From positions 30,539,090 through 30,603,089 of the forward strand of contig CM030715.1 in assembly GCA_017979445.1 (NCBI GenBank): a stretch of 64,000 nt of DNA, read 5' to 3'. The DNA comes from Akebia trifoliata (Eukaryota > Streptophyta > Magnoliopsida > Ranunculales > Lardizabalaceae). The first letter of the stretch is position 1; each line of letters starts with the position of its first letter. Made by a program: the position numbers and the translations under genes. This document shows, piece by piece, positions 25,257-38,454 of the stretch. The notes beneath the pieces were generated by a model. The model did not search any database and was not told the DNA's origin. It saw only the letters and a program-made list of their open reading frames with translations.

Positions 25257-26470
25257 CACGGTTTTCCACACTTTTTATGATGGGTCTAGTCCCTACAGTC
25301 ACACGCCGCAACCACACAAAAAATTTCTTAAAACATGCAACAGTGTTAGAAAGGAGGCCACAAAGTTTCAAGCACACAACCAGATGGAGGAAAGCCAGGT
25401 CTTTAGTTTTACCACTAATGAGCTCTATGTTACCCGATTCGTTAATACTAGTCCAAACTCCAAACCACAAAACACTACAAATTGAATCAGTTTGCAGTAC
25501 GATTCGGATTGGGTTCATAAAATCAAGCGAAATATGAACCCACCAAATTAATTTTGATTGGGTTCAATAAATCAAATTAAAGCATGCCAATTCAAAAAAC
25601 AAAAACAAAAAAATTGATTGGTTAGGTGACCAAACCAATTTTTTTTTTCATTCTTTATACTTAGAAATGAGATTATTGTATTAATTCCTTTACATGTAAC
25701 TCACAATTTTTTAACATTATAATTGTATTTGTAATTTGTATACTGGAATTGTATATCTACACAAGTGAACCAAGTTAGTGAAATTATGTAGGGAACCAAA
25801 GATAACCAAGAAATGATTTATCTCTACCTACCCTTATAATCGGGTTTGTTCCAAAGTGGCGAACCCACGAACCCGATAACAACAAATATTTCTCCTCCAT
25901 TCACTTCTATGTAAACAATGGGATGGTCTAAGTTATTAACAACAAGATTGATGACTAATAAGTTTAATTTCTTCAAATTGGCAAAAAAATAATTCACCTA
26001 TCAAAAGACTGTTATAGATCAGATCATATTGGATGGATCTGTTGTGGCTGAGATCTCTCATATGGGACCTGTCGAATGTAGGTCCCTCGCCTCTATGCGT
26101 ATAAAACAAAATCTTTTTAGACTTTTAGTCGATGACACGTTAAAGATATCTGGAGAAACAGTGTGACTGTGTGCTAACGTGACTTCCAACTCATTCAAAA
26201 ACATCTATACATCTTCCCTAAGGAAGTGGTCATTTTAAAAAGAGTGATTGGAGCATCTTCAGGTCAACTTGGCCCTGACAAACTTAGAGAGAGTTCTTGG
26301 ACACTGATTAGGCTCAACCCCTACATAAGAAATATATCTTAGTTCCAAAACTATACTCAAATAAAATAATAATAATTAAGCTATATAGTCTTGAAAAAAT
26401 TCGTTTACTTTTTTTTTTTTTTTTTTTTTGTATGGGCGTATAGAAGAATTTTGGTTGCTGGATGGTAAGT
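24834..26470. other. Intergenic with a long (TA)n microsatellite
   Basis: The run at about 25172-25255 is an uninterrupted TA repeat of about 42 units. It creates artificial Tyr-Ile frames on both strands (YIYIYI), which are not genes. A T-run lies near 26409-26429. Nothing else is recognised. Confidence 0.75.
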
Positions 26471-27570
26471 TAGGTGGTGTTTGTTTGCGCTATTTTTCAG
26501 TGCTTATTGCTGAAAAAAATTAAATTCAGCATTTTTGTCAAAATAGCGCGTTTGTTTACTCGTGCTTATTGCTGAAAATAAGTGAAAAAAATTCAGCACT
26601 ATTTTGATGCTGAAAAAAAGTGCTGAAGCGGTAAGCACTTCGCTTTTTCAACACGGACAAGTATGCCCTTTGTTTTTTTGAGCATGGACAACTATGCCCT
26701 TATTCTTAAAAGGATATTACCTCTTATATCCCATGGATAAGTATATAGACACCCCACAAATTAATAAACCCACACCAAAGCTAAATTATTTTGTCTTATA
26801 TGGGTTAAAATTTTTGAAATGAGTTGATTTTTGGTGAGGATGATCTCTACAATGAGGAGATCATTATCACAAAAAATCAGCACATCTTGAAACTTTTAAC
26901 CCTATCAAAACAAGTTCAAGAATAGTAAATTGTCCATTTTTTTTTTTTGAAAACTATTTTTAACGAGTTAGAAGTTTCAAAATAAACTGATTTTTGGTGA
27001 GGATGATCTCTAGACCATATAAATTATCCTCACTAAAAATTTGGTCATTCCAAAAATTTTAATCCATATAAAACAAAACAAAAAATGGCTATAGTGTGGG
27101 TTGCCCTTATTAATTCATAGGGTGCTTTTATAATTACACATCCTTCATTTCCATCGAAAATTATTCATAAAAAATTAAGTTATTTTTAAAGTTGATTTCA
27201 AATTTTGGTGACTTGTATGACATTATTATTTTTAATTTGAAATTTGTGGGCTTTTATAAATAGAAATTATTATTTCTAAATTGAAGATTTGAGTATTATT
27301 TATTATTTAAAAATAAATTGTATTTTAATTTTATAAGAAATAATATATTTTATTGTGTTTGATAATAAATAAGCATTTAAAACATGTAAACAATGTATAA
27401 TATGATTGTAAGGGTAACAAAGACAATTTATCAGTTTCAGCAATGTGTAACAAACATGATTCAGCATCTAAACAAACAACTTTTTTAGCACTTAAATTCA
27501 GCGCTTATAAGTTTCAGCGCTTAATGCTATTCAGCACTTATTTTTTTCAGTTTAACAAACAGCACCTTAG
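26471..27570. mobile_element. Non-autonomous DNA transposon, 1.1 kb, with nested foldback
   Basis: Left end taggtggtgtttgtttgc and right end ttaacaaacagcacctta are inverted repeats, followed inward on both sides by repeated agtgctga/tcagcactt motifs. No transposase frame is present. Its centre (about 26815-27080) contains two copies of the gaggatgatctct hairpin core seen in the foldback family, so one transposon appears nested in the other. The target duplication was not resolved; the end style recalls hAT-type plant elements (inference). Confidence 0.65.
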
Positions 27571-27755
27571 TAACCTGCTTAAGAATTCATCTTAATTTGG
27601 CTGAGATTAATTATTTGATAAATATAATTTTGAATACTAAATTAGGTTCAAATGATCACAATGTCTCTTATAAAGTAAGGGAATCATTGTTATGTAATTT
27701 AGAGGACATGTTACTTTTTCATAAATAAAAACAAATTATATATATATTAAAAGGG

Positions 27756-27948
27756 CAAATGATAAATTGAGTCGAAAGAACCCATTATAAATTCACTTAC
27801 TGATATGGATGTATGTACGAAACTATAGATCTTTTTCCTTATGTATCTCAAAGAAGAAAGAAAAAATATCTTTGATTCTATGCACATGCCACGTCAAGGA
27901 GTGAATTCGAGTGGCTTCCGTCACGTTGGTTTATCGCAATTCATAAAA
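27756..27948. mobile_element. Hairpin MITE, gtatctcaa tip
   Basis: Inverted arms: ataaattcact..atg..ctatagatctttttcctt at the left and aatatctttgattctatgca..aaggagtgaatt at the right, with the loop atgtatctcaaag. The outer ends (tgataaattgagtc and ggtttatcgcaatt) resemble those of the element at 31196-31348. Non-coding; the 60-codon frame inside is a by-product. Confidence 0.6.
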
Positions 27949-29234
27949 AATGCATGGTCAACAAAATATTTTTTTGTTTTTTTGTTTTTTTTTGCCTTCT
28001 ATTCTTGTGAAGGTGCCAAATGACAAGTCTAATTTTAATGAGTTGAGGAGCTTAATGATGACAAGTTTTAAATCGAAGTCTTTAACATCATCGTCCAAAA
28101 ATTTTATCAACTAAGCTAGTTGGCACCTACTACACATATATCACCAAAATTTTATTTGATAAATTTTTTTTTATCTTGTGCCTATTTTCACTTCTAAGCT
28201 TTAGCAATCCCAAAATCTATTACACAAGAGGTAGCAGATCCTCTCTAGCAAACAATTCTTGTATTACACTTTCAGAAGATGAGAGAATTATTTAAAAAAA
28301 AAAAAAAAAATTATATCTCAATCTCTTTTGATCATGATTTAGATCTGATTAAAAAAAAATTAATATAGATTCATGTTTTTAAAAATGAACGGCTACCGAA
28401 CTCCTTAGGTATTAGATTGTGAAATCCTATTTTATTGCTGATATGGCACTCTTCCAATCATTTAAAGTGTGCTACAGAGGATCTCCTTCCTACAAAACGA
28501 TAAATTTTGTGTCAAATGTGCTTTTGAGCGTTAAAACCGGCTCCGAATGTTAACCTAATTACTCGTATGTGGGTCCAGAATGTCCAGTGCCCCACGTGGA
28601 CAACAATAATATGACATTTCGTGTGGTCTTGAAGATGACTTCTTGGGCTTATAAAAAAAACCTTAGTTTGTGCGAGTTAGCCAATGAGGTCATTTATGAC
28701 ATATTTCACCTCAGTCAAATCCTTCTTGTTCGAGCACGACTGACCATTTCTTCGAGGAGAATCTTGAATTCTCAAGTCCCCTTATATTGTTAATTAATTA
28801 TATGTCATCAAAGATACCTTACTCCAAGAATCGGATTAAAGTCTTTGTGCCGTGTTTGCTACTTTTACCTTTTTTTTCCACGCTCTCCTTTTTTTTTTTT
28901 TTCTTCTTTAAAACTTTCACGAAACGACCTCTATGTAGAAAGTCTATTAGTAGCTTTCACATTTGGCCTTTGTAAGCCACCTCACACATTGGACTCACTG
29001 TCCCATTAATCTTTTTCCAAACCCAAATATGAAAGAACCAGAACACAACAGCCTTAGTAAGATTTCAAGTCTTACTAATGTTTGTTGGGCCCACATGAAT
29101 TATTACATTGGCAATCCATCACCATTGTCTTTTATATTTAATTTTTGAAAAACTCATATTAAAATAAATAAATAAATAAAAACTTTTGAACTGATCCAAA
29201 GTATTAGTAAAAGTTGGTGTGAATTGTTAACTAA
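27949..29234. other. Intergenic, no gene
   Basis: AT-rich with T-runs at about 27968-27992 and 28880-28905. The small frames at 28569-29148 have no recognisable content. Confidence 0.45.
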
Positions 29235-29585
29235 CCAACTAGTTTAAAAGACTGATATGATGACGAAGGGGAGAATTATGAATATAAAAGAGTCATGGGA
29301 CTTAACTGGAGTATGACACCCCTGAAAGTGGAGGAAAAATACATTCACCCTCACCCATAAAATTAAAAAGATGGAAATCAACATCAATAACAAGATATAA
29401 GCCATAAAGGTAAAAGATTCAAACCCATCACCTATACAAATCTAACGTTTTGATACCATATCAACCAATCACCTACTCTAAAAAATCGATATGATGAGAA
29501 AGAAGAGAATTATGAATATAGGAAGGTCACTAGACTTTATTTGAATATGACGGATTTGCGAGTGGAGAAAAATATACACTAAACA
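29235..29585. repeat. Local direct duplication, offset about 235 bp
   Basis: About 29246-29345 (gatatgatgacgaaggggag..) is repeated with divergence at about 29489-29585 (gatatgatgagaaagaagag..). Both copies contain gagaattatgaatata and end in gtggagaaaaa-type phrases. Non-coding. Confidence 0.65.
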
Positions 29586-31195
29586 TCAATAGTAATTATC
29601 TAAAAAATATATCCATTTTAATGGGTATTGATCAAGTACAGATGGTTATCAAGTATTTGTAGGGTCAATTTTGATTTTAAGGATCCTATACGAAATAGAT
29701 ATCGATAAGAATAAGACACGAGATCTTATTTAGGTTCCGATTCGGATATACGTGGAACCAACCTGGATCCAACAAGATGACACCACCACTTCATATAGTA
29801 CCCAACTCCTGGAAGTACAGTATCTGAACCATCTTTTATAAAAGTCTTGGTGGAAAGGTTAGTCGCTTTCAATTATAAGTGACGAGAGGCATGTTTGGCC
29901 TCTTCTGTCATCCGCGTCAGCTCCATGTCAAAAGGCAAAACACTCTGATGAAGTCTTTGAATTAAAAAGATTGATACCATCTACTATGATCATTACACGT
30001 GTCCATAAAAAAATTACTAAAATCAATAATAATAGTTTGAGCTGATTAGAACTTAGATGGAGGCGGCATTTCAACTCTTACATACGGCCCCATCACATCA
30101 AAATTGGAATCTACCAGTCAACGACACGGCTTCCTTGTAGTTGTAATGATGAGACCCACACTCATAATTTATAAATAAAGATGTTTAATAGGGCCAAATT
30201 ATTATTATTTTTTTGACTAAGCAAATCACGACAAAACTTTCATCGGTGTATCCGAGGTGGATTAATTGTCCGTACACTTTTAAATCTTTATAATCTTACT
30301 TCGTTGGTTCTTCATAGATGCGAAGAAGCTTCGAGTTTTTTTCGTTTTATTGATTTGGTTTTGTACCTAATAATCACCAAGACCACATCAAGGTCAGTTT
30401 TAGCGGTTAACGGTGCGTATTACGCACTACAACGTGCATTTTTTAAAAGAGTTCTAGAATACATATAGATGAATAGTCGTGTTTGAAGCACTTAGCGTAT
30501 CTTAGAAGGTAGTTTGATGGTGAGAGGTTACTGCATGTTTCCTATAGTACCTCACAGTAAATAAATATCTTACAAAATTATTATTTTCTTCTTTATTTTT
30601 TAAGTGAAAAAATATATATATATATTGATATTATTTTTTAATTTTAAATTTAGTAAATAATGACGTAATTAGTCTATCATGGGGGACCAGAGAAACTCAA
30701 GTCCAAGAAGTATCCTCCTAAATCAAGATTTGGTGTCTCAAAATTATCTCGAAGGAAGAAAAAATTATGATGAAAAGTCCAAGATCTGCGACTAAGTGCA
30801 CCTAAAGCAATAATACCCATTGATGTAATGAAAAGTTGTATATTGAAGAGATCTAACATAGAAGATACATTGTCTCCAAACGTGCATAGTACAATCTTGA
30901 CCAGATCAAATCTTGTACTAATAATGAACAATAATACGATAGTACACATTAATCAGAATATGCATTATTTGTATATTAGAATTGCAATGTAGTTAAGCAA
31001 ATATTATATGATGATAACGTTACATCATAAGGTTTGTTATGATCTCAATGATCTTTTTTATTTAACCTACTCCCCATGATCCTATAAAGTATTAATTATT
31101 CATATAGCATATTAAGAATCATTTGTCCCAAAGGTCATCGATCTCGTTTCCTTTGCACTAATCTCGTATGTGTGCAATGTTTCACATTGTATCGT
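29586..31195. other. Intergenic, nothing recognised
   Basis: AT-rich sequence; the open frame on the minus strand at 30677-30949 has no family features that I know. Confidence 0.4.
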
Positions 31196-31348
31196 AATAA
31201 GACTAATGATAAATTGACTCACAAAAATGAAGCTCTTGCCATGACATGTGTACAAAATCATAGATATTTTTCTTGTGTATCTCAAGGAAAAAGATCTATG
31301 ATTCTCATGTCAAAAGTGTGAGTTTATCACGACTCTTGTAATAAATGA
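31196..31348. mobile_element. Hairpin MITE, gtatctcaa tip
   Basis: The outer arm gtaataagactaatgataaa mirrors gtttatcacgactcttgta at the right. The inner arm atcatagatatttttcttg mirrors the segment around aaaaagatctatgattc. The tip is tgtatctcaagg, as at 27.8 kb and 56.2 kb. Non-coding. Confidence 0.7.
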
Positions 31349-32034
31349 TTCATGTAAAATATTTGCATGGGACTGTAACTTTAATAAAAGTTTACCCCTT
31401 CCTGATCATTCACCAAAGAACTACTAGTGGAAGAAGACATCCTAAAAAGAAAGCTATATAAAAAAAAAATTCTTGCATATTCCTCGACAAGAAGACTAAA
31501 TAAAATTACTTAGATCTTGGCAAATATGAAGGCTAATGTAGTCGAGAAGAAACTATTAAAATCATAAGAATTAAAATAAGAATACCAAAAATATTACATG
31601 CAATTGATACCATAAACTTTAAATGAATAATATAGAGTGTACAATAATTAAACCAAATATGCTTTCATCAATGAAAAATATTACTAGTTTGGGTGTAAGG
31701 AATTGAAAAGTACTAGTTTTGGGTCCACCAAGAACATTGATTGATAAATATCATCAAGGGAAACTTTAAAATCAAGAAATTCAGAAGATGAAACACGTGT
31801 TAATTGTAGTCTTGGGATCACATAAACAGAACAATGATGACTAGAATCTCCGATTAAGGGCATGAGAAACGGGATTAGATAGGTCATGACTTCTCGAAAC
31901 ACCTGATATGATATTAGAAGGTTTTGTGCAAGAAACTTTAGAGTCGCCATTTATTAGGAGAGATTCGAATAGATTTCCATGTGCAATAGTCAAAACAAAA
32001 ATGAAATAACGACAATGCCATAGTAACTAGGTAG
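31349..32034. other. Intergenic, nothing recognised
   Basis: AT-rich sequence with no supportable gene; the 88-codon minus-strand frame at 31684-31950 has no recognisable content. Confidence 0.4.
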
Positions 32035-32200
32035 GATACTGCGTTTGACACTAAACTTATGTTCTGACATGCATAAAATTATAAATACTTTTTACTGGTA
32101 TCTCAAAAAAAGTATTCTTGATTCTGTGCACACCTCCACATTATCGTATTGTTGAATCCAATGTCGTGGGAAGTCACTCTCGCATTATTCATCTTATAAA
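32035..32200. mobile_element. Probable hairpin MITE relative
   Basis: Contains the same arm-tip-arm pattern as the other copies: atgcataaaattataaatac, ggtatctcaaaaa, then gtattcttgattctgtgca. The outer arms are weak, so this is a decayed copy at best. Confidence 0.45.
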
Positions 32201-32440
32201 TAGGCATTACATTAACAAAGGCAAATCTTTGTAATTTTAACAAAAGAAATAGCATACCCCAAACTTATTATCGAGTTAATAGTCTTAGTGAATTCATATT
32301 TTTCCCGACAATAATATTAAATATTAAAAAATAATAATAATAAGTTAGAATCATCATCATTGGAAAGTATAAAAGATAAAAAAAAAAAAAAAAAAAGAAA
32401 GAAAATCTGTCATCCATATTTGTTGGTGCACAAGAAAAGT

Positions 32441-32572
32441 GATTTTTTCACTTAATATATACACTCTTAGCTGTGATGGACCAATTCCAAAACTCTCCTT
32501 GAATGTTTTTTTTCACTCAATATACACTCTTGACAGTGATCGACTGATACCAAAACTTTCCTTGTTGGATTT
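32441..32572 (+). repeat. Two-copy tandem repeat, unit about 66 bp
   Basis: The phrase tcactyaatatayactcttg followed by a gtgatgg/gtgatcg stretch and ccaaaactctcctt / ccaaaactttcctt occurs twice in tandem. The 64-codon frame that spans it is a product of the repeat and is not called. Confidence 0.75.
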
Positions 32573-35140
32573 TTTTCGTGAAAAAATTTACCACACGCAC
32601 GTGTTGCAAATATTTTTGAATTATTTACCGTAAAGTTAGAATCAATAGTCAAGAAAGTAGAAAGGGTCCATACTTAAACTAATAAAAATAAAGAGAGGAC
32701 GAAAAGGGCAAGAAGGATCCAAAGTCATGAGAAGTTTTTTTAGGGACCCTAAACCTATACTTACCTAAACCTTGCAACCGTGGAAAACGAAATCTAGCCG
32801 TTGTTTTATCAGCTTTTAGTTTGTGCGGTCCATCTTGACTAAGTAAAGCCGTGTTTCCAACTCAGATGGGGACCACGTGAATAAGCCGCACGAGTTTCGA
32901 GGAGCCAACCGAATTAAAAGCTGGACGGCTTTTGATAGCCCAAAGAGAAATTTCGCATGTGACATCGAGTCCCAATTTATCGCCACGTGGATCCATCTCA
33001 GCGGCTAATTTTTAATAATTTTAAAATCCTTTTTTTTATTTTATTGTGGACTAAACGCCAGCTTTAGAGGAAAGCGACGCGGGTGGCAAATGGATCCACC
33101 CTTATGTAATGGGCCCATTTGGACACGTGGTTCTCGTCAAAGTTAATTAGATCACAGGTGTCGTTATGCTTGCGTGCCGTATCGTGGATCTTACACGTTT
33201 CAGTGGGCGTGTTGGTTGTGAAGGCGGGAGTATCGTACGACCGAAACAAGTTTGGCAGTTTTTATTTTTAAAATATGAAAAAAGCAACTGATATGTCCAA
33301 GTAAGTTCTCATACGACCAGAAGTAATTGTATTCCAATAAAAGAAGTTTAGATAAAATATTAATGTAAATGTGTACAATTGAATTCAAAACAACGTCAAT
33401 TTATTGTTCTTCAGAAATTATTTTCTTAAAACATAGTTTTTTCGGAAAGTAATCTGGGAAAGTAGTTCTTTTTAGATATAAAAAAAAAAAAAAATTTGTT
33501 TGATCGCACTAAGATGTCAACATTGGAAAATGTTTTCCTACCAAAATGGAGTAATTATGAGCTACATGTTACCTATATTTATGCCCAATTATTATAATTG
33601 GCATTACATATGTCAACCTCATGCAACAGATTTCAGTGATGGAATTGGTTTATGTTAATTAATGATATTTTCATTTGGAGATCTATTTTTAATTTTTGAC
33701 CTATATACATAAGAGCACACTATTAGATGGCAAAGATCAATAGTTCACAGCGTAGATAATTTAACACTTGCTGCAAGATGTCTAATATTTTTATTGGGCT
33801 TGGATTTCAAAAGGCAAAGTAATATAAAAAGGTATCATTTTCTCCCTCTCTTCTATGGACGTTGTCAATTTATCGAACCACGTAACTTTTGTGTATTTCT
33901 TCTGTGTTATTCTGTGTTACTTTTGTTACGCTCTCGCACAACTACAATTTTCTTTTTCAATTGCCATCCTCTCCCACAAGTTATTGGAGATCTATATGTA
34001 AATATCATGTATTTAATCAAATCCTCATTTTAATATTGCATTAAATTTCTTTCCTTTTTTTCTTGATTATTACTTAAAATAAATTATTAAAAACTTAAAA
34101 TTTACTTGAACTTGAAACTTATCCAACATGACATGTGAAACCCATCATATCGTGTCACATGATCGGTCAAGATGCTTACATCATGGTGCGCACCTCAAAT
34201 GTTAGAATTTAAAATCATTGTAAACTATAAGTTTTGATTCTATATCAGTTTCCAAAACAAATTGAACACAAGCTTGACTCGAGCACATGAATATCAAGTT
34301 TATGTCAAAATAAAACTATTTTTATAAAATTATATATAATGGATGAATATGTGATAGATCCCACTTAATAAATCGAAAATAATACACACCTTTATAATTA
34401 ACAATTCTTGACTTTTAGTACATTGAATGAGAAATGGACTTTTAATGTATTAATGCTCTTGACTATGAATAATTTGAATCAAACGAAATCATATGTATTC
34501 AACAATATAACTTTTTAAATGAAAATATTAAAATATTAGCATGATTTTAAGAACTCTCTCTCAGTATTGGCATATATTTCAGATACCTCTATGTTTTCAA
34601 GCTAGTGAAAGACCTGCATTGATCATGATGTCTTTAGGAGAGTAAAAAAGAGAGAGTTGTTATTGGCTCCAAATTTTTACTTATTACACCACAATTAAAA
34701 ATTAAAAAGTCAATGATTAATGTAATAGTTGGGATGCCAAAAGAAACAAACTCTCTCTCTTAGGTTTTTAGTTTTCTTAAACGACCGACGAAGTTGTTTT
34801 AATGTGCTATAAGGCCTTGAGATGTGAAAATTATAATTTCAATTGAACTTTTGTAATGTTTGGATGGTGTGTTTTAATTTTTAACAAGGATGTTATAAAT
34901 AATCTTAGAGATTGGGGTGTAATAAGTAAAAATTGGAGTAACAATAACAACTCTAAAAAATATATGATCTTCTTCAACCTCTTCTTCCCAAGGGTTCTCT
35001 TGTAACGTCCAAGAGATTGTAGGCTAAAGTATCTCAACCATCCTTGAAGTCTCTCATAGGCGACCACGGTCAATAGGTATCTCAAATACGCAACAACTAC
35101 CAATTATACGCATTTGAGTGACTCATTCGACGCGCTTGGT
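32573..35140. other. Intergenic, upstream of the TPP gene
   Basis: No gene supported. A somewhat GC-richer, cacgtgg-containing stretch lies at 32730-33250 (cacgtg cores at about 32872, 32982 and 33124). It may be a decayed element or distal regulatory sequence; nothing more can be said. Confidence 0.4.
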
Positions 35141-37039
35141 TATATAAAAAAGTATCTGTAGATATCACCTCCACGACGATTTGACGTTTTTTCGGTGTTT
35201 CTGTTATTATTTTATATTAAATGCGAGATTTTGTAAATTTTTGGGGTGTTTCCCGATTCAACAACCGATTTTCCTTGTTTAGCACGTCTCCTCGGCCGTG
35301 AAAACTCCATAAATACACAGCCCCCTCTTCGTATTTTTCTTCTTCTCTTCTCCACACTCTCTCTCTCTCGTTTTTTACATTGGCGTTCGCGTCTCTCCCT
35401 CTCTCTCTTGCGATTTCTCTGGTTTCCTGCAAGTGTCGTACTTTTCAAGGTGATTTCTTGCCTCTTTTTTTTCTTGAATGTTGTTTCTCATCGTCGTTTG
35501 AGCTCTCGGTTGCTCTTCTATCTCTCTATTTAATATTTTTCGATGGATAATCTTCTGTGGTTTTGGTTATAGGTTTTCGATCTGATATCTGCATTTCGAA
35601 GAGAGGTTGTAGGTTTTGGTTTCCGCATCTCGATCCGTTAAGGGATTCCATTTCGGAAATCAGGTTCGATAATATAATTTTGTTTCTATTTTTGGTTCGA
35701 TAATCTGTAGTTTTCTCGTTTCTATAGCCGAGTTCTTGGATTTAATCAAAGAAAGTGGTAGTTTCGATTGTTTTATTTATTTATTTATAATTTCTTAGAA
35801 ATATTGGTACTTTTGTTGTTGATTTGGTTATTGATAGTCGTTTCTGGTATTCAATCTTGATCTTTAGCTATTTCTATTAAGAGTCATGCATCGTTGTTTC
35901 AACGCTAGGGTTTATATGTAAAATAAATCATTAAATATGAACTATGAAGGAGGGGCTTTTTGATTGTTTTGTGTGAGATTGACCCCTTGAGATTTTGGGT
36001 TTGACCTTTTCTTTCCTTGGGATTGGATCTTGAGATCTCGGTCAAAGTTGTCACCTTTCGATCGGTAATTTTGTTCTAGGTAAATTATAGTTTAATTACT
36101 GTGTAGCAATGCTGCCGACATTTATTCAATTTCTTTTTCTTTCAGACAAGAACTGTATATGATTTAAACTGATGTGATTTGGTGCTTGTTTTCTTCTTTG
36201 AGTTCTATTTACTGTAAGGTACACCTTTTGTCTATTAACGAAAGGTACAATTAGAAAAGGTCAAATGTAGCCAAGATCAAACCAGAAGGGGGAAATCTTC
36301 CTTGAAAAGATCAAAATCACGCTGAATGTATGGTTTTATTATATTTTTATTTTTATTAAAATAAATAAAATATACCATTTTATTACATTTAATATATTTC
36401 TTTTTTTATTTTTTCTGGTTTGGATTTTTTAAATTCATGTGCACCAGACCCAGGTGCTTAATGACTCCCCATGCTTAGATGTAGGCCCCAAATCTGCTGT
36501 TGCATATGCTATATATTGCTACCCACATTATTGGTTGGTGGATCTGTAGACTTGCACATTTCTTTATTATTAAATTTTCTAGTCCTGCCTAGTATAAATT
36601 TCAGTGGGCCAGTCTCCAAAGTTAGTCCCATTATTGCATTTTTTTTTTTTTCCATAATTGATTCTTACCTTCTTTTTTGTTGCAAGTATTATTGATTCCA
36701 AATTATTTGATGGGTCATAAAGTGATTTAAATGTCTCTGCATTTTTTATTGTACTTCCTAATATGTACCTTCAATTCTCTTCCTATGGCAAGTTATTGTG
36801 ATTTGGGAAAGGTTCAGGACATTGATTTTCTCTATACAAAAGATTTTAACCAGTTGTTATAATAACACTTTTTCCCTCGATCGATCTGATTTAGAGTCCT
36901 TTACTTGACGAGTCTCGGAAATTGGATGTTTCTTAAACATTAGATACTGATTTTTATGTCCTCTCCTCGTCATCAAAACCTTGTCCCTGCAATTTTTGGA
37001 TGTATCGGTAATTTAGATAGTATTTCTTAGTTATTGTAA

Positions 37040-37320
37040 CCAAGAGATCATAGGCCCCACAAAAAGTCCATACCAGTGCAAGTGGCACAGACATCTTCTT
37101 TGGGGTTAAAGGGGTAAAAGATGGAAGATAGTAAAGTTAGAGGGGCATTATTCAAAAAGGGGGAGGAGAGGAAAGACAATAAGTTGAAGGGAAGAGCAGA
37201 GAAAAGGCAATAACGTGGGGTTGTGTGGACCCATCTCCTTTCTTTCAATGTTAATACCTCGCAAAACTGTAGTTGAGTAGTTGTTTATACTCCCACAAAC
37301 ATGTAGCTGAGTGGGTCCCC
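37040..37320 (-). repeat. Dispersed repeat in the TPP leader intron
   Basis: The reverse complement of this block matches 785-1060 with divergence: gggagtataaa.., the ctctcctccccctttttgaa stretch, then cctctaactttactatc and ccctttaacccc. It is probably an inserted non-coding element of unknown family. Confidence 0.55.
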
Positions 37321-38238
37321 GTTGTGTTTTATTATGCAGGTTATGATGATACATACTATGGTATGCATTGAACCCCGAATACATTTACAATGTATTTTAT
37401 TTCACCACTTTCCTTTTTCTACCACAAGTATCTTTTTTGCCACGAATCCTTTACCCATGGATATCATTTATTAAAATGGAGTATCTACCTTTCTATTGTG
37501 TCACCTTGTATTAATTATCATTGTGACTTCTTTCACTGCATGAAGAAAGATATTGAATTTTGTATTCTTGCAAGAAATCTGACACTGACATGCTTACATG
37601 TAGCATCAGTTGTGGGACAGATTTGCTCCTTATATCATCTTGGCAGCTTTATTCTGTTCGTTGAGCAATTTCAATTACATGTGCACCAGTCTGGAATAAT
37701 CTCTCATTCTGCTCTCAATTCTTTTTGAAACTATAACTGACATGTTTGAACCCATGGTACTTGCTGAATGCTTTCTTGATCCTGATATAGTTTAGCGATG
37801 AACAGTTTTGTTCTATTGTTCTTGTATTTCCTGTCTGGTTTATCTTTTATAATTTATGTCATGCAAAATCTCACTCGTGATTTCTGCATTTGGAGGGCAC
37901 CAACTTCCTTCAAATTTTTTATTTTTTTGCATTTCTGTATATTATCCTGTAAAGCTTTTAAGGGAAGCTATAATCAAATTTGTTGATTAATCATTCCTTT
38001 TTTTTTTTTTTTTCCATGCTTCATGCAGAAGGTTGGGGTGTTTGATTGGATTTACATCATACCACTTCGTTGTCAAGCTTTTGTGCATATAGAATGTTTC
38101 GTTACCAGATATAGATGCACTGTAGCTTTGGAGATGAAAAGGTTTAAGTTAGACCTGATTTTGTTTTGATTGAGGATGACACACTTAATAGGATTTTAAT
38201 TTGATACATCCTCATGCTTTACAGTTTTCAGGGAGCCT

Positions 38239-38358
38239 ATGTTTGATGGACTGCACGCACAACAGCACAGACAAGAAAACGTTGAAGAGGTGGTTTTTTA
38301 TAGACAAAATGGTTGGGTAATGCTGTTGAGAAGTGAAATATCTGTGACTGTGAAGTGA
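38239..38358 (+). CDS. Upstream ORF in TPP leader, 39 residues
   Basis: The frame starts MFDGLHAQQHRQENVEEVV and ends SVTVK before TGA at 38356-38358, 96 bases upstream of the main ATG at 38455. It lies on the leader exon after the strong acceptor at 38028, so it would be on the mature transcript. From memory, the Arabidopsis TPPF and TPPG loci carry annotated conserved-peptide upstream ORFs (CPuORF26 and CPuORF27), so this one may be functional in translational control. I could not compare the peptides. If not conserved, it is a chance leader ORF. Confidence 0.45.
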   Translation: MFDGLHAQQHRQENVEEVVFYRQNGWVMLLRSEISVTVK

Positions 38359-38454
38359 ATTTTGTTAATTTGTTACCTTGGATCATCCACCCACCGATTG
38401 AATTTCACACATTTTGTTTAAAAGTTTATAAGCCTTGCAAAGTATCTGGATCCA

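Larger units (their letters stand above)
35141..38454 (+). promoter_or_regulatory. TPP promoter and intron-containing leader
   Basis: A TATA-box candidate, tatataaaa, lies at 35141, and a CT-rich leader covers about 35325-35410. Plausible leader splice sites are donor caag|gtgatt at 35450, acceptor ttatag at 35572, donor atcag|gttcg near 35663 and a strong acceptor, a long T-run then catgcag, at 38028. This would give a leader intron of about 2.4 kb and a last leader segment 38029-38454 continuous with the coding exon. Exact splicing is inference. The leader carries short upstream ATGs (near 38133 and 38177) and the longer upstream ORF at 38239. Confidence 0.55.

Noticed and set aside
25124..25537. 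Frames rich in Tyr-Ile on both strands
   Set aside because: Direct translation of the (TA)n microsatellite.
35212..35533. Arg/Glu-rich minus-strand and Leu/Ser-rich plus-strand frames in the TPP leader
   Set aside because: They translate the CT/GA-rich leader on either strand.
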